NCBI GenBank assembly: GCA_902363575.1
Contig: CABJAJ010000001.1
Location: 753,769-817,768 of the forward strand
Direction of reading: 5' to 3'
Source of the DNA: Rikenellaceae bacterium
GTDB lineage: Bacteria; Bacteroidota; Bacteroidia; Bacteroidales; Rikenellaceae
DNA: 64,000 bases
Shown: positions 45,324 to 54,151 of the stretch, in pieces
Layout of the letters: every line of letters begins with the position of its first letter
How positions within the stretch are numbered: the first letter of the stretch is position 1
The notes under the pieces: model-generated
What the model was told of the DNA's origin: nothing
Databases searched by the model: none
What the model saw: the letters and a program-made list of their open reading frames with translations, nothing else
Position numbers and translations under genes: made by a program

Positions 45324-46993
45324 ATGCGTATGAACTACCGATTCCGCGTTGCCGCGCTGCTGTGCGCGACATGCGCAACGGGCTTCGCCGGTTGCGGCGA
45401 CTCTGAGACCCCCCCCCATCGATTCCCGATGAACCGCTGACACTTACGTTGAATGTGAGCGGCCTGGCGGCCCGCAGTGCCACGGTCGCAGTCGTTCCTT
45501 CCGATCCGTCGCAGACCTACTATTTTTCCGTCGTCCGCTCCGCCGATTTCGCGGACGATGAAACATTGATCGCCGCCGACCTCGCGGCTTTCGGCCGGGA
45601 TGCCGATGACAAGGGGTTATCGCTCGGCGATTACCTGGGGCGCATCCTTTCGACCGGCCCCGATTCCTTCACCTTTTCCAATAAGCTGGAACCCCAAACC
45701 GCCTACTTCGCCTATGCCTACGGACTGACTGCCGACGGCACGGCGACCACGGCCGTTTTCCGGCAGACGTTCACCACTCCGACCGAACAGCACAAACCTT
45801 CCGACTGTACGTTCCGGATCGAAATCCCGGAGGTCGCCGCATCCGAGGCGACCGTGCGCTTCATCCCCACGGACGAGACCACACGCTATTTCTACACCGT
45901 GCTGGAGCGGGAAATTTTCGACAAGGCGCAGGCCGAGGGCGGCATTTTCGCCGACGACATGCAGGTCTTCGAGTATATGGCGCAGATGGACAACCAGACC
46001 GTCGAAGCGACGATCCTGCAGATGACCGTCACGGGGACCAAGACCCAGAAGTACGTGAGCCTGTCGCCCGACACGGACTATTACGCCTATGCCTACGGAC
46101 TCGAGCCGGACGGTTTCGTGACTACGGAGCTTTACGTCGAGCCGTTCCGCACGGAGGCCCCTTCGCGCCGTGAATGTACGTTCGAGATCACTATAGAGGG
46201 CATCACGGCAACGGAGGCTACCGTTTCGGTCATCCCTTCGGACAAGCAGATCACCTACCTCGGCCAGTACATTACCGACGAGCAGATCGCCCAGGGGGGC
46301 GGGGGCGACCTGCAAACCTACTATGCCAACTACTTCCGGGCGATGGCGGACATGGCGGGCGTGCCCGTTTCGGAGGTCGTCGCGCAGGAGGTCATCACCG
46401 GCGATCTGGTCGCTTCCCGCATCACGGGACTGACCGAAGGGGAGACCTATAACGTGTTCGCGGTGGGGGTGGATGCCTACGGCAACTTCATCACCGATGT
46501 GGAGCTGGTGCGCTTCGAGGCTCGGAATACCGCGGGCCCGGGCGGTTCGACGCCCTTCACGCTCATGCTGACCGATCTTTCCGACGCATCCGTCCGGCTG
46601 GAGGTGACACCCGACGACGGCGCTTCGCGCTACCTGGCCGGCGTGGTCGCTCGGGACGAAGCGGCCACGTTCGGCGGAGTCTCCGGCTATTGCCGCGCGG
46701 AGCTGGATATGTACGATGCGATGGGGATGATCGACACCTACCTCGACTCCCATGCCCATACGGGAAGCTGGAGCGGGGTTTTCGACAGGCTGGAGCCGGG
46801 CAGCCCCTATGAGGCCTATGCCGTGGGCGTGGACGACCGAGGAGCCTTTACGACCCCCTTCACCGAGCGGTCGTTCGTCGCGGGTGCTGCCGGCGCAGCG
46901 GCCGTGCGTATGCGCCGTGCCGCGTTGCCGCACGCCATGCGGCAAATGGCGGATCCGCGTGTGGGCATTCCGTGTTCACGTCCCGGGAAATAG
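45324..46993 (+). CDS. repeat lipoprotein 2, out of frame at a C9 tract (OFF)
   Basis: Starts MRMNYRFRVA with an SPII signal ending FAGC. At nine C translation ends after 38 residues (TGA 45438-45440). With ten C it reads ETPPPSIPDEPLTLTLNVSG and continues to 46993, giving 556 aa. Three full Fn3-like repeats and a fourth divergent unit follow. The second and third open CTFRIEIPEV and CTFEITIEGITATEATVSVIPSD, very close to units in the neighbouring paralogues. The C-terminal tail is Arg/Ala-rich. It has its own promoter and a strong terminator. Role unknown; probable surface protein. Confidence 0.75.
45409..45417 (+). repeat. homopolymer C9 right after lipobox of repeat lipoprotein 2
   Basis: Nine C, six residues after the lipobox Cys. 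Ten or seven restores the long frame. Confidence 0.9.
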
Positions 46994-47067
46994 ACCCGAA
47001 ACATGAATCCGCCCCTTTCACGGACGTGACTTCTCGCCCGTAATCCCGTTTATCGCATCACGGCTCG

Positions 47068-47098
47068 GAACCCGTCTTTTTCGGACGGGTTCTTTTTT
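47068..47098 (+). terminator. strong intrinsic terminator of repeat lipoprotein 2
   Basis: A 9-bp stem GAACCCGTC / GACGGGTTC followed by six T. Confidence 0.88.
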
Positions 47099-47484
47099 CG
47101 TCGATTCCGTCACTGCCCGCCCCCGGTTTGTTATGCAGGTCTGTCTTTCCGGGTCTGTTCGTGCCCGGCGGGGTGCGTCCGTTTTCCGTCCGTTTCGGAT
47201 GCTGCCGTGCGTGGGGCTGCGCTGCCGCGCGGCGACCGTTCGGGATGCGTAAACGACGGATCGTAACAGGGAATTTTATGCGTTCCCTTCGCCGTAAATG
47301 GCTCTGCTGCGGGCTTCGGGGCCGGTATATGAAAAAGATGAAATATTTTCTATTTAATGATTTGGCAGGTAAAACGAAAATTATGTTACGGATCGTTATT
47401 TAAAATGTGCAAAAGGATGGATAGTTTGAATAAAATTCTCTTTTAAATGCTTTCTATCATATGTTTATGTGGTGTGTCATATCG
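47099..47484. other. noncoding spacer, AT-rich in its right half
   Basis: About 385 nt without a credible gene. The left part is GC-rich like the flanks. From about 47325 the composition becomes clearly AT-rich up to the next promoter. A 91-codon frame (47128-47403) has an atypical Cys/Arg-rich translation and no family features. This shift may mark a rearrangement joint between the paralogues. Confidence 0.45.
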
Positions 47485-47514
47485 TTGCAATTCGCTCGAA
47501 AAGTATTATATTTG
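47485..47514 (+). promoter_or_regulatory. promoter of repeat lipoprotein 3 (TTG-N19-TATATTTG)
   Basis: TTG at 47485-47487, 19-nt spacer, TATATTTG at 47507-47514. The spacer is partly similar to those of paralogues 1 and 2. Confidence 0.78.
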
Positions 47515-47584
47515 TATGAACAAAGCAGCGGGCTTGCTTAAAGACTGCTTCGGTGCAAATCGTTTAACTTAAAATTATGCGCGT

Positions 47585-49801
47585 ATGAAATGGAAATTTT
47601 ACCTGCTGGCGATGATGACAGCCGTAGCGACCCTATTTTTAGTCGGATGCAGCAGCGACGATCCGGAACCTGACCCCGTCCCCCCCCCTCCGCCCCCGGT
47701 GGATAAATTCTTTGATATCGCTGTTACGGATATTACGGCCTCCACCGCATTCGTGACGGTGACCCCCGAAGACAATGCGACCCGTTACTATTTCGACGTG
47801 TTGTCGAAGGCAGATTTCGCCGATTACAACAACTCTCCGAAGGCTTTCATGGAGTTCTATATCGACTGGCTCAAGGAGAATAACCCGGACTTTACGCTCG
47901 ATCAAATCTTCGAGCAGATTCTTTCCACGGGCGAAGACAGCTACGAATTCCCGAAGCTCAAAGCCGAAACGGAGTACCTGGCTTTCGCCGTCAAGGTGAA
48001 CGACGACGGTACCATTCCCGAGGAGGGAGATACGGAGGCCTTCACGACCATCGCCCTGCCGCCTCTCGAGAAGGTGGACTGCAAGTTCGTGATCGATGTT
48101 ACCGATATCGGTGCCTCGAGCGCAACGGTCAGCGTAACCCCGTCGAAAACCGACGTTCCCTATTACTTCGACCTGATTACCAAAGCCGACTATGAGGCTG
48201 CCGGAGGCGACGATGCAGCCGTCGGCCAGTATGTGACCGAATTCCTCGATTTCCTGATCGAGTATTACAGCATGAGTCTCGAAGAGGTCGTGGACGGGAT
48301 CGTCTCGACCGGCCCCGACTCCTATGCGTATGAAGGCAACCTGGATCCCGAAACCGACTATTACGTTTTCGCCTGCGGACTGACCACCGACGGCCGGATC
48401 AACACCGACGTGGGTCTCAAGGCTTTCAGGACGGAGGCCGTTAAGCCTTCGGACAACGTCTTCACGCTGGACATTACCAATATCACGGCAACGGGTTCGC
48501 TGGTGACGGTCACCACGACCAACGACGATCCTTATATCATCGACGTTTGGCCTACCGCCGATATCGAAGGGCTCAGTGACGACGAGATCGTCGCCACAGC
48601 GGAAGAGATGTACGGCATGTGGATCATGTTCCTCGAAGGAGCGGGCGATATGGAACTCGACAACGAGGGTTACCTCGATCCCGAAACCGACTACACCGTA
48701 TGGATATGCGGCTATGAAAGCGGCAGCAGGACGACGGCCGTGACCAAAGCGACGTTCCGCACCCTCGAGCCCGGCGATCCCGCAGAATGTACCTTCGAGA
48801 TCACGGTCGATCCGCTCAAGGCCACTTCGGCTAACGTGATCGTCACCCCTTCGGACAGCTCGGTGGGCTACTATTTCGACCTGTTGCCCAAGTCGGAGTA
48901 CACCACCGACGCGGCGGTCGTCGCCATGATCAAGGAGTTCATGCAATCGCAGGCCGACTCGAAGGGAATAACCCTCGCGGAGGCCGTTGAGCGACTGCAG
49001 TCGCGCGGCAGGGATGAATACGACTTCGGCGTGGAACCGGAAACGAGCTATCTTGCTTTCGCCTATGCGATCGGCGACGACGCTCAGAACCTCGGCGACG
49101 TATTCACCTACGAATTCACCACGCCCGAAGCTGTGGTCAGCACGGCAACTGCATCCGTAACGGTGAGCAAGTATTACAACGGCGATGAGCTCTATGCGGC
49201 CGATCCCACCACCTACGCCAATGCAAAGAACACGGTGTATATCCCGACCATCATCAACCACAGCGCAGATGCTGTACATTGGTACATCGGCCTGTTCAGC
49301 GGCGACCTGACCAGTGAAACAGAGTATCCGGATGCCACGATCCTGTATAACCTGATCGATCTGGGTAAAAGCGTGAAGGATTACGAGAGCATCAACTTCA
49401 TGGGTGATTGGAGCGACATGACTTTCTTCGGTGTTGCCGAGGATACCAACGGTGACTTCGGTCCCGTATTCCGCCTGCTGTTCCACGTATCGAAAGAGGG
49501 TGCTTCGCCGGTCAGCGACCTGATCGGGGCCGCCGGCATGGGCCGTGCGTCGCGCAGCGTGTACATGAGTTCCGTAACCCGGATGATCGCCTCGGCGGAT
49601 CACATGCGGATCGCCACGCTGCAGCTCGAGAGCAAGGCGCTCTCCGCAGCGGAACGGACGACGCTTTCGACCCGCATCGACGCCCGTCTGAAGGCCGCGG
49701 CAGCGGATAAGACCGCAATCGCCCCCGTGATGCGCCGCACGTTCGACATGCAGCCTACTGCGCACCGCGTGACTTTGAGCGACAAAGCTTCTCTGAGGTA
49801 G
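47585..49801 (+). CDS. repeat lipoprotein 3, in frame at a C9 tract (ON)
   Basis: 738 aa. SPII signal MKWKFYLLAMMTAVATLFLVGC, then SSDDPEPDPV and a run of six prolines, three of them wholly or partly coded by nine consecutive C, in frame here. Four Fn3-like repeats follow: FDIAVTDITASTAFVTVTPED, CKFVIDVTDIGASSATVSVTPS, NVFTLDITNITATGS, and CTFEITVDPLKATSANVIVTPSD. Most close with DxYxFACG/AFAYAxG-like strands. A longer C-terminal domain includes YIPTIINHSADAVHWYIGLF. It is AT-richer at the 5' end than its paralogues. Probable surface-exposed lipoprotein of unknown ligand. Confidence 0.85.
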   Translation: MKWKFYLLAMMTAVATLFLVGCSSDDPEPDPVPPPPPPVDKFFDIAVTDITASTAFVTVTPEDNATRYYFDVLSKADFADYNNSPKAFMEFYIDWLKENNPDFTLDQIFEQILSTGEDSYEFPKLKAETEYLAFAVKVNDDGTIPEEGDTEAFTTIALPPLEKVDCKFVIDVTDIGASSATVSVTPSKTDVPYYFDLITKADYEAAGGDDAAVGQYVTEFLDFLIEYYSMSLEEVVDGIVSTGPDSYAYEGNLDPETDYYVFACGLTTDGRINTDVGLKAFRTEAVKPSDNVFTLDITNITATGSLVTVTTTNDDPYIIDVWPTADIEGLSDDEIVATAEEMYGMWIMFLEGAGDMELDNEGYLDPETDYTVWICGYESGSRTTAVTKATFRTLEPGDPAECTFEITVDPLKATSANVIVTPSDSSVGYYFDLLPKSEYTTDAAVVAMIKEFMQSQADSKGITLAEAVERLQSRGRDEYDFGVEPETSYLAFAYAIGDDAQNLGDVFTYEFTTPEAVVSTATASVTVSKYYNGDELYAADPTTYANAKNTVYIPTIINHSADAVHWYIGLFSGDLTSETEYPDATILYNLIDLGKSVKDYESINFMGDWSDMTFFGVAEDTNGDFGPVFRLLFHVSKEGASPVSDLIGAAGMGRASRSVYMSSVTRMIASADHMRIATLQLESKALSAAERTTLSTRIDARLKAAAADKTAIAPVMRRTFDMQPTAHRVTLSDKASLR
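47680..47688 (+). repeat. homopolymer C9 after lipobox of repeat lipoprotein 3
   Basis: Nine C within the Pro-rich linker. At nine the reading frame is continuous. Any change not divisible by three would switch the gene OFF. Confidence 0.9.
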
Positions 49802-49822
49802 CGGATTCATAAATGCTTGTTT

Positions 49823-49858
49823 GAACCCGCCCCGGCAGTCCGGGGCGGGTTCTTTTTC
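49823..49858 (+). terminator. strong intrinsic terminator of repeat lipoprotein 3
   Basis: A 13-bp perfect stem GAACCCGCCCCGG / CCGGGGCGGGTTC with a 4-nt loop and TTTTT tail. Confidence 0.9.
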
Positions 49859-49996
49859 TCCCGCAGGAAGAAGGCCGGATCGGCAGCGGTCGCTCCCTGT
49901 GCGAGGGTGCATGAATGGGGCGAAGACGCAAAAATTTTGCTCCCGACATTTGCCGGTTCGTTTAAATTGGCTAACTTAGTATAAAAATTGCAAGCC

Positions 49997-51988
49997 ATGA
50001 CTTCCGTAAAGCAGGAGACTTACAACCCTTCCGACCTGAAATACCTCGGGCTCCTCTCCCAGAAATTCCCCACCGTGTCCGATGCGGCGACCGAAATCGT
50101 CAATCTCGAAGCGATCCTCAACCTCCCGAAAGGAACCGAGCATTTCCTCACGGACCTCCACGGGGAGTTCGAGGCATTCCAGCACGTACTCAAAAACGCC
50201 TCGGGCGTGATCCGGCAGAAAGTGAACGAAATTTTTGGAAATACGCTCCGCGAGGCCGAGAAACGCGACCTCTGCACGCTGATCTATTACCCCGAGCAGA
50301 AATTGGAGCTTATCAAGCGCCAGGAGGGCGACCTGAACGACTGGTACCGCATCACGCTCAACCAGCTTACGGAGGTATGCCGCAACGTTTCGACCAAATA
50401 CACCCGCTCCAAGGTGCGCAAGGCACTGCCCGAGGACTTCTCCTACATCATCCAGGAGTTGCTCCACGAGTCCAATGCCCCTGCTTCGCCCAACAAGCAG
50501 GAGTACTTCAACGGCATCCTGCGCTCGATCATCTCCATCGGGCGGGCGGACGCTTTCATCGTGGCCATCAGCAACGTAATCCAGCGCCTGACCATCGACC
50601 GGCTGCACATCGTGGGCGACATTTACGACCGCGGGCCGGGGCCGCATATCATTTTCGACACGCTTTCGCAGTATCACATGTACGACATCCAGTGGGGTAA
50701 TCACGACATCCTCTGGATGGGGGCTGCGGCAGGCAACGAAGCCTCCCTTGCGAACGTGGTGCGCATCTGCGCACGCTATGCCAACCTCGACGTGCTGGAG
50801 GACGGCTACGGGATCAACCTGCTGCCGCTGGCGCGGTTTGCGATGGAGACCTACGACGCCGACCCCTGCGCCAAGTTCCGTCCCAAGACGCTTCCCAGCG
50901 ATGGCCTCGAGGAGCGGGATGCCCGCCTTGCGTCCCAGATGCACAAGGCCATTGCCGTCATCCAGTTCAAACTGGAGGGGCAGCTCATCCGCCGCCACCC
51001 CGAATACCGCATGGAGGATCGTCTGCTGCTGGACAAGATGGACCTTGCTGCCGGCACGGTGCGGGTCGGCGAGGCGGTTTACCCGCTCAACGACACCTTT
51101 TTCCCCACGGTCGATCCGGCCGATCCCTACCGCCTCACCCCCGACGAAGCCGACCTGGTGCAGTCGCTCAGGGCCTCGTTCCTTAACAGCGAAAAACTGC
51201 AGAAACATATCCGGCTGCTCTACAGCAAAGGTAGCCTCTACCTGATCGTCAATTCCAACCTGATGTACCACGCCTCGATCCCCCTCACGCGCGACGGCGT
51301 TTTCAAGCAGGTCGAAGTCTGCGGCGGCCGCTATGCGGGCCGCGACCTGCTGGATCGTCTGGACAGGTTGGCCCGCGAAGCCTATTTCGAGGAGGAGGGG
51401 TCGCCGGTGCGGCAGGAGGCGCTCGATTATATGTGGTACCTCTGGTGCGGCCCCGACTCGCCGTTGTTCGACAAGGACAAGATGGCGACGTTCGAGCGCT
51501 ATTTCATCGACGACAAGAAACCCCACGCCGAGGCCAAAGGGTGCTATTACGCCCATATGGAGGACGTGGAGGCCTGCAACATGATCCTCAAAGCCTTCGG
51601 GCTCGACCCGGCGGCGTCGCACATCATTTCGGGCCATATCCCGGTGAAGCGGGGCAAGGGCGAAAGCCCCGTCAAGGCGGGCGGACGGCTGCTGATGATC
51701 GACGGTGGGTTCTCGCGTGCCTATCAGCCCGAAACCGGCATCGCAGGGTACACGTTGATCTACAACTCCCACGGGCTTCAGCTCGTGCAGCACGAGCCGT
51801 TCGAGTCGCGTCGCCGCGCGATCGAGGAGGGCAAGGATATTCTTTCCACCAAATTCGTGGTCGAATCGACCGCGACGCGCATCACCGTGCGCGATACGAC
51901 CATCGGCAAGGAGCTGTTGTTGCAGATCGAGGACCTCAAACGCCTGCTTTCGGCCTATCGCAGCGGGTTAATCAAGGAGCGTAAATAG
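49997..51988 (+). CDS. fbp: fructose-1,6-bisphosphatase, class III
   Basis: 663-aa gluconeogenic enzyme that hydrolyses fructose 1,6-bisphosphate. This is the long class III form found in Firmicutes and Bacteroidota, with a metallophosphatase core: LTDLHGEFEAF near 52-62, VGDIYDRGPGPH near 209-220, WGNHDILWMG near 234-243, and SGHIPVKRGKGESP later. The ATG at 49997 was chosen over a TTG three codons upstream. Confidence 0.95.
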   Translation: MTSVKQETYNPSDLKYLGLLSQKFPTVSDAATEIVNLEAILNLPKGTEHFLTDLHGEFEAFQHVLKNASGVIRQKVNEIFGNTLREAEKRDLCTLIYYPEQKLELIKRQEGDLNDWYRITLNQLTEVCRNVSTKYTRSKVRKALPEDFSYIIQELLHESNAPASPNKQEYFNGILRSIISIGRADAFIVAISNVIQRLTIDRLHIVGDIYDRGPGPHIIFDTLSQYHMYDIQWGNHDILWMGAAAGNEASLANVVRICARYANLDVLEDGYGINLLPLARFAMETYDADPCAKFRPKTLPSDGLEERDARLASQMHKAIAVIQFKLEGQLIRRHPEYRMEDRLLLDKMDLAAGTVRVGEAVYPLNDTFFPTVDPADPYRLTPDEADLVQSLRASFLNSEKLQKHIRLLYSKGSLYLIVNSNLMYHASIPLTRDGVFKQVEVCGGRYAGRDLLDRLDRLAREAYFEEEGSPVRQEALDYMWYLWCGPDSPLFDKDKMATFERYFIDDKKPHAEAKGCYYAHMEDVEACNMILKAFGLDPAASHIISGHIPVKRGKGESPVKAGGRLLMIDGGFSRAYQPETGIAGYTLIYNSHGLQLVQHEPFESRRRAIEEGKDILSTKFVVESTATRITVRDTTIGKELLLQIEDLKRLLSAYRSGLIKERK

Positions 51989-52034
51989 ACTGCCGCCGGC
52001 GGTTGTCGCGCCGCCCGGCGCGGAGAAAAGACAT

Positions 52035-52063
52035 GGCGGGAACCTCTTTCCGGGGTTCCCGCC
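52035..52063. terminator. hairpin downstream of fbp and the DUF3781 gene
   Basis: Stem GGCGGGAACC / GGTTCCCGCC, 10 bp. On the minus strand it is followed by a T/C-rich stretch, so it may serve the DUF3781 gene. No T-tract on the plus side. Confidence 0.5.
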
Positions 52064-52105
52064 TGTCGCAATCGGGATCGGCTTTCCGTTGTGCCGGATC
52101 GACGC

Positions 52106-52411
52106 TTATTTCGTTCGGTGGGCCGTTATGATCGTATAGCTCGAGGCGTTTACGGTCAGCGTGCATCCGCGGACGCACACATACCAGTTTTTTCCGCCTC
52201 TCCGGATGACCGCATCCGGGGAGGCGATGGCGGTTTTACACCACTCGACCACGTCGTCGGTATCCGTCGCGAGGTTTTTGCGGATCCGTGCGGCACCTCT
52301 CGGGGTGGTATGCAGACGGTCGAGGTGTCGTATCAGCTCGGTTTCCATTTCGGTTTCCACTTCCTCTGTCGGGCGTCCCGCCCTGTTCTTCGGTTGAATG
52401 ACCTGAGGCAT
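52106..52411 (-). CDS. DUF3781 family protein
   Basis: 101-aa soluble protein. The pattern LHTTPRGAARIRKNL, then DVVEWCKTAI, AVIRRGGKNWYV and LTVNASSYTIITAHR is that of DUF3781, a small family of unknown function. The first 20 residues are less certain; an internal ATG at 52348 (METELIRHLDRL) is an alternative start giving about 80 aa. No obvious partner gene. Confidence 0.78.
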   Translation of the reverse strand: MPQVIQPKNRAGRPTEEVETEMETELIRHLDRLHTTPRGAARIRKNLATDTDDVVEWCKTAIASPDAVIRRGGKNWYVCVRGCTLTVNASSYTIITAHRTK

Positions 52412-52507
52412 CGCGATGCCCGGCTGTGGGGGCCTCAGCGGTCGGGCGTGATGCGGTGCGGGTCTGGTCCTGAAGGTCTCCGGCTCGGCGAACCGCTCGG
52501 GCGAATT

Positions 52508-52536
52508 AAAAATAGCTCTCCGCAGGGAGAGCTATC
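52508..52536 (-). terminator. intrinsic terminator of ferredoxin gene
   Basis: On the minus strand, stem ATAGCTCTCC / GGAGAGCTAT followed by TTTTAATT, about 20 nt after the stop. Confidence 0.82.
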
Positions 52537-52556
52537 GGTTTCATCGGGCAGCCGGA

Positions 52557-52727
52557 TTATTCGGGCTTGATCGCCTCGCTCGGGCAAACGCCTGCGCAGG
52601 TGCCGCAGTCGATGCACTTCTCCGGGTCGATAACATATACGTCGCCGGCCGAGATCGCTTCTACCGGGCATTCATCGATGCAGGTGCCGCAGGCGACACA
52701 AGCTTCAGGGTCGATTTTGTAAGCCAT
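52557..52727 (-). CDS. 2[4Fe-4S] ferredoxin
   Basis: 56-aa electron carrier. Two clostridial-type cluster motifs are perfect: CVACGTCIDECP (10-21) and CIDCGTCAGVCP (38-49). The protein is acidic, as usual. It should shuttle low-potential electrons in anaerobic metabolism, for example with pyruvate:ferredoxin oxidoreductase or Rnf, neither of which is in this window. It has its own promoter and terminator, so it is monocistronic. Confidence 0.95.
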   Translation of the reverse strand: MAYKIDPEACVACGTCIDECPVEAISAGDVYVIDPEKCIDCGTCAGVCPSEAIKPE

Positions 52728-52767
52728 TGTTGTTGAGTTGTTTGTTAAAGTAGTGTGTTTGTTGGGA

Positions 52768-52799
52768 CAAATATAGCAAACTTATTTGATAATATCAAA
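52768..52799 (-). promoter_or_regulatory. ferredoxin promoter, overlapping the serS 3' end
   Basis: Minus strand: TTTG at 52796-52799, 20-nt spacer, TATATTTG at 52768-52775. The -33 element lies inside the last codons of serS. Confidence 0.78.
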
Positions 52800-54053
52800 G
52801 CCCGTATAGGGAATTAATGCCTCCGGAATGCGTATGCCCTCGGCGGTCTGATTGTTTTCGAGCAGCGCGGCGACGATGCGCGGAAGGGCGAGCGACGAGC
52901 CGTTGAGCGTGTGTGCCAGCCGGATTTTCTTCTCGCCGTCGCGGTAGCGGAGTTTCAGGCGGTTGGCCTGGAACGACTCGAAATTGGAGACGGACGACAC
53001 TTCGAGCCACCGTTTCTGCGCCTCGGAATAGACCTCGAAATCGTAAGTCAGGGCCGAGGTGAACGACATATCGCCGCCGCACAGACGCAGGATACGATAG
53101 GGCAGTCCGAGCGAGCGGACGATCTCCTCGACATGGGCGACCATGCCGTCGAGCGCCTCATAGGAACATTCGGGCAGGCTCAGTTGAACGATCTCCACCT
53201 TGTCGAACTGGTGCAGGCGGTTGAGGCCCCTCACGTCTTTGCCGTAGGAGCCCGCCTCGCGGCGGAAACAGGGCGTATAGGCGGTCATCTTCACGGGGAA
53301 ATCCCCCTCGTCGAGAATCACGTCGCGGTAGATGTTTGTCACCGGGACTTCGGCCGTGGGGATGAGGTAGAAGTTGTCCGCCTGGGCGTGGTACATCTGT
53401 CCCTCCTTGTCGGGGAGCTGTCCCGTGCCGAAGCCCGAAGCCTCGTTGACCAGAATCGGCGGTTCGATCTCGAGGTACCCGGCCCGCGTGTTGCAGTCGA
53501 GGAAGAAGTTGATGAGCGCACGTTGCAGACGAGCCCCTTTGCCCTTGTACACGGGGAATCCCGCTCCCGTGAGCTTGACGCCCAGGTCGAAGTCGATCAG
53601 GTCGTACTTGCGGGCAAGCTCCCAGTGGGGCAGCGGGTTTTCGGGCAGCGCCGTGTAGTTCTCCACCAGCTTGACCACCAGGTTGTCCTCGGCCGTGCGT
53701 CCCTCCGGCACGATCTCGGCCGGGAAGTTGGGCAGCGTGACGATCGCGGCCTGCAGCTCGTCGGCCACCGTGCGGGCTTCGGCCTGCAAGGCGGCGGAGC
53801 GCTCCTTGAGCGCCGCGACCTCGGCTTTCCGGGCTTCGGCCTCCTCGCGGCGGCCCTGACCCATCAGGGCGCCGATCTGCTTGGCCGCGCGGTTCTGTTC
53901 GCCGAGCAGTCCGTCGAGTTCGACCTGGATGGCGCGGCGGCGGTCGTCGAGCCGTTCGATGCGCTCGATGACGGGGCGGGCGTCGATCCCCTTCTTGGCA
54001 AGACGGCGGATCGCTTCGTCCCGGTCGTCCCTGAGTTGCTTGAGTGTAAGCAT
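52782..54053 (-). CDS. serS: seryl-tRNA synthetase
   Basis: 423-aa class II synthetase for tRNA-Ser and selenocysteine tRNA. The long N-terminal helical arm (about 27-100) binds the variable arm of tRNA-Ser. Class II motifs include TAEVPVTNIYRDVI, FRREAGSYGKDVRGLNRLHQFDKVE, and the C-terminal NGSSLALPRIVAALLENNQ. Normal length. It is divergent from the U32 protease gene. Confidence 0.96.
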   Translation of the reverse strand: MLTLKQLRDDRDEAIRRLAKKGIDARPVIERIERLDDRRRAIQVELDGLLGEQNRAAKQIGALMGQGRREEAEARKAEVAALKERSAALQAEARTVADELQAAIVTLPNFPAEIVPEGRTAEDNLVVKLVENYTALPENPLPHWELARKYDLIDFDLGVKLTGAGFPVYKGKGARLQRALINFFLDCNTRAGYLEIEPPILVNEASGFGTGQLPDKEGQMYHAQADNFYLIPTAEVPVTNIYRDVILDEGDFPVKMTAYTPCFRREAGSYGKDVRGLNRLHQFDKVEIVQLSLPECSYEALDGMVAHVEEIVRSLGLPYRILRLCGGDMSFTSALTYDFEVYSEAQKRWLEVSSVSNFESFQANRLKLRYRDGEKKIRLAHTLNGSSLALPRIVAALLENNQTAEGIRIPEALIPYTGFDIIK

Positions 54054-54091
54054 GATAGGAATAAGGATTCGTTACAGGTTCTTAAGCGGGA

Positions 54092-54099
54092 CAAAATTA
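54092..54099 (-). promoter_or_regulatory. -7 box (TAATTTTG) of serS
   Basis: Minus-strand TAnnTTTG 39 nt before the serS start, in an AT-rich divergent region. Confidence 0.6.
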
Positions 54100-54122
54100 G
54101 TAAACTATTCACAATTATTTCC

Positions 54123-54130
54123 TATTTTTG
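54123..54130 (+). promoter_or_regulatory. -7 box (TATTTTTG) of U32 protease gene
   Basis: Plus-strand TAnnTTTG 22 nt before the ATG at 54152. It also argues against an earlier TTG start at 54128, which lies inside the box. Confidence 0.6.
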
Positions 54131-54151
54131 CCGAAAAATCGGTTGATCCCC

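Noticed and set aside
47128..47403. 91-codon plus-strand frame upstream of repeat lipoprotein 3
   Set aside because: Cys/Arg-rich chance translation crossing a composition change; no promoter or family.
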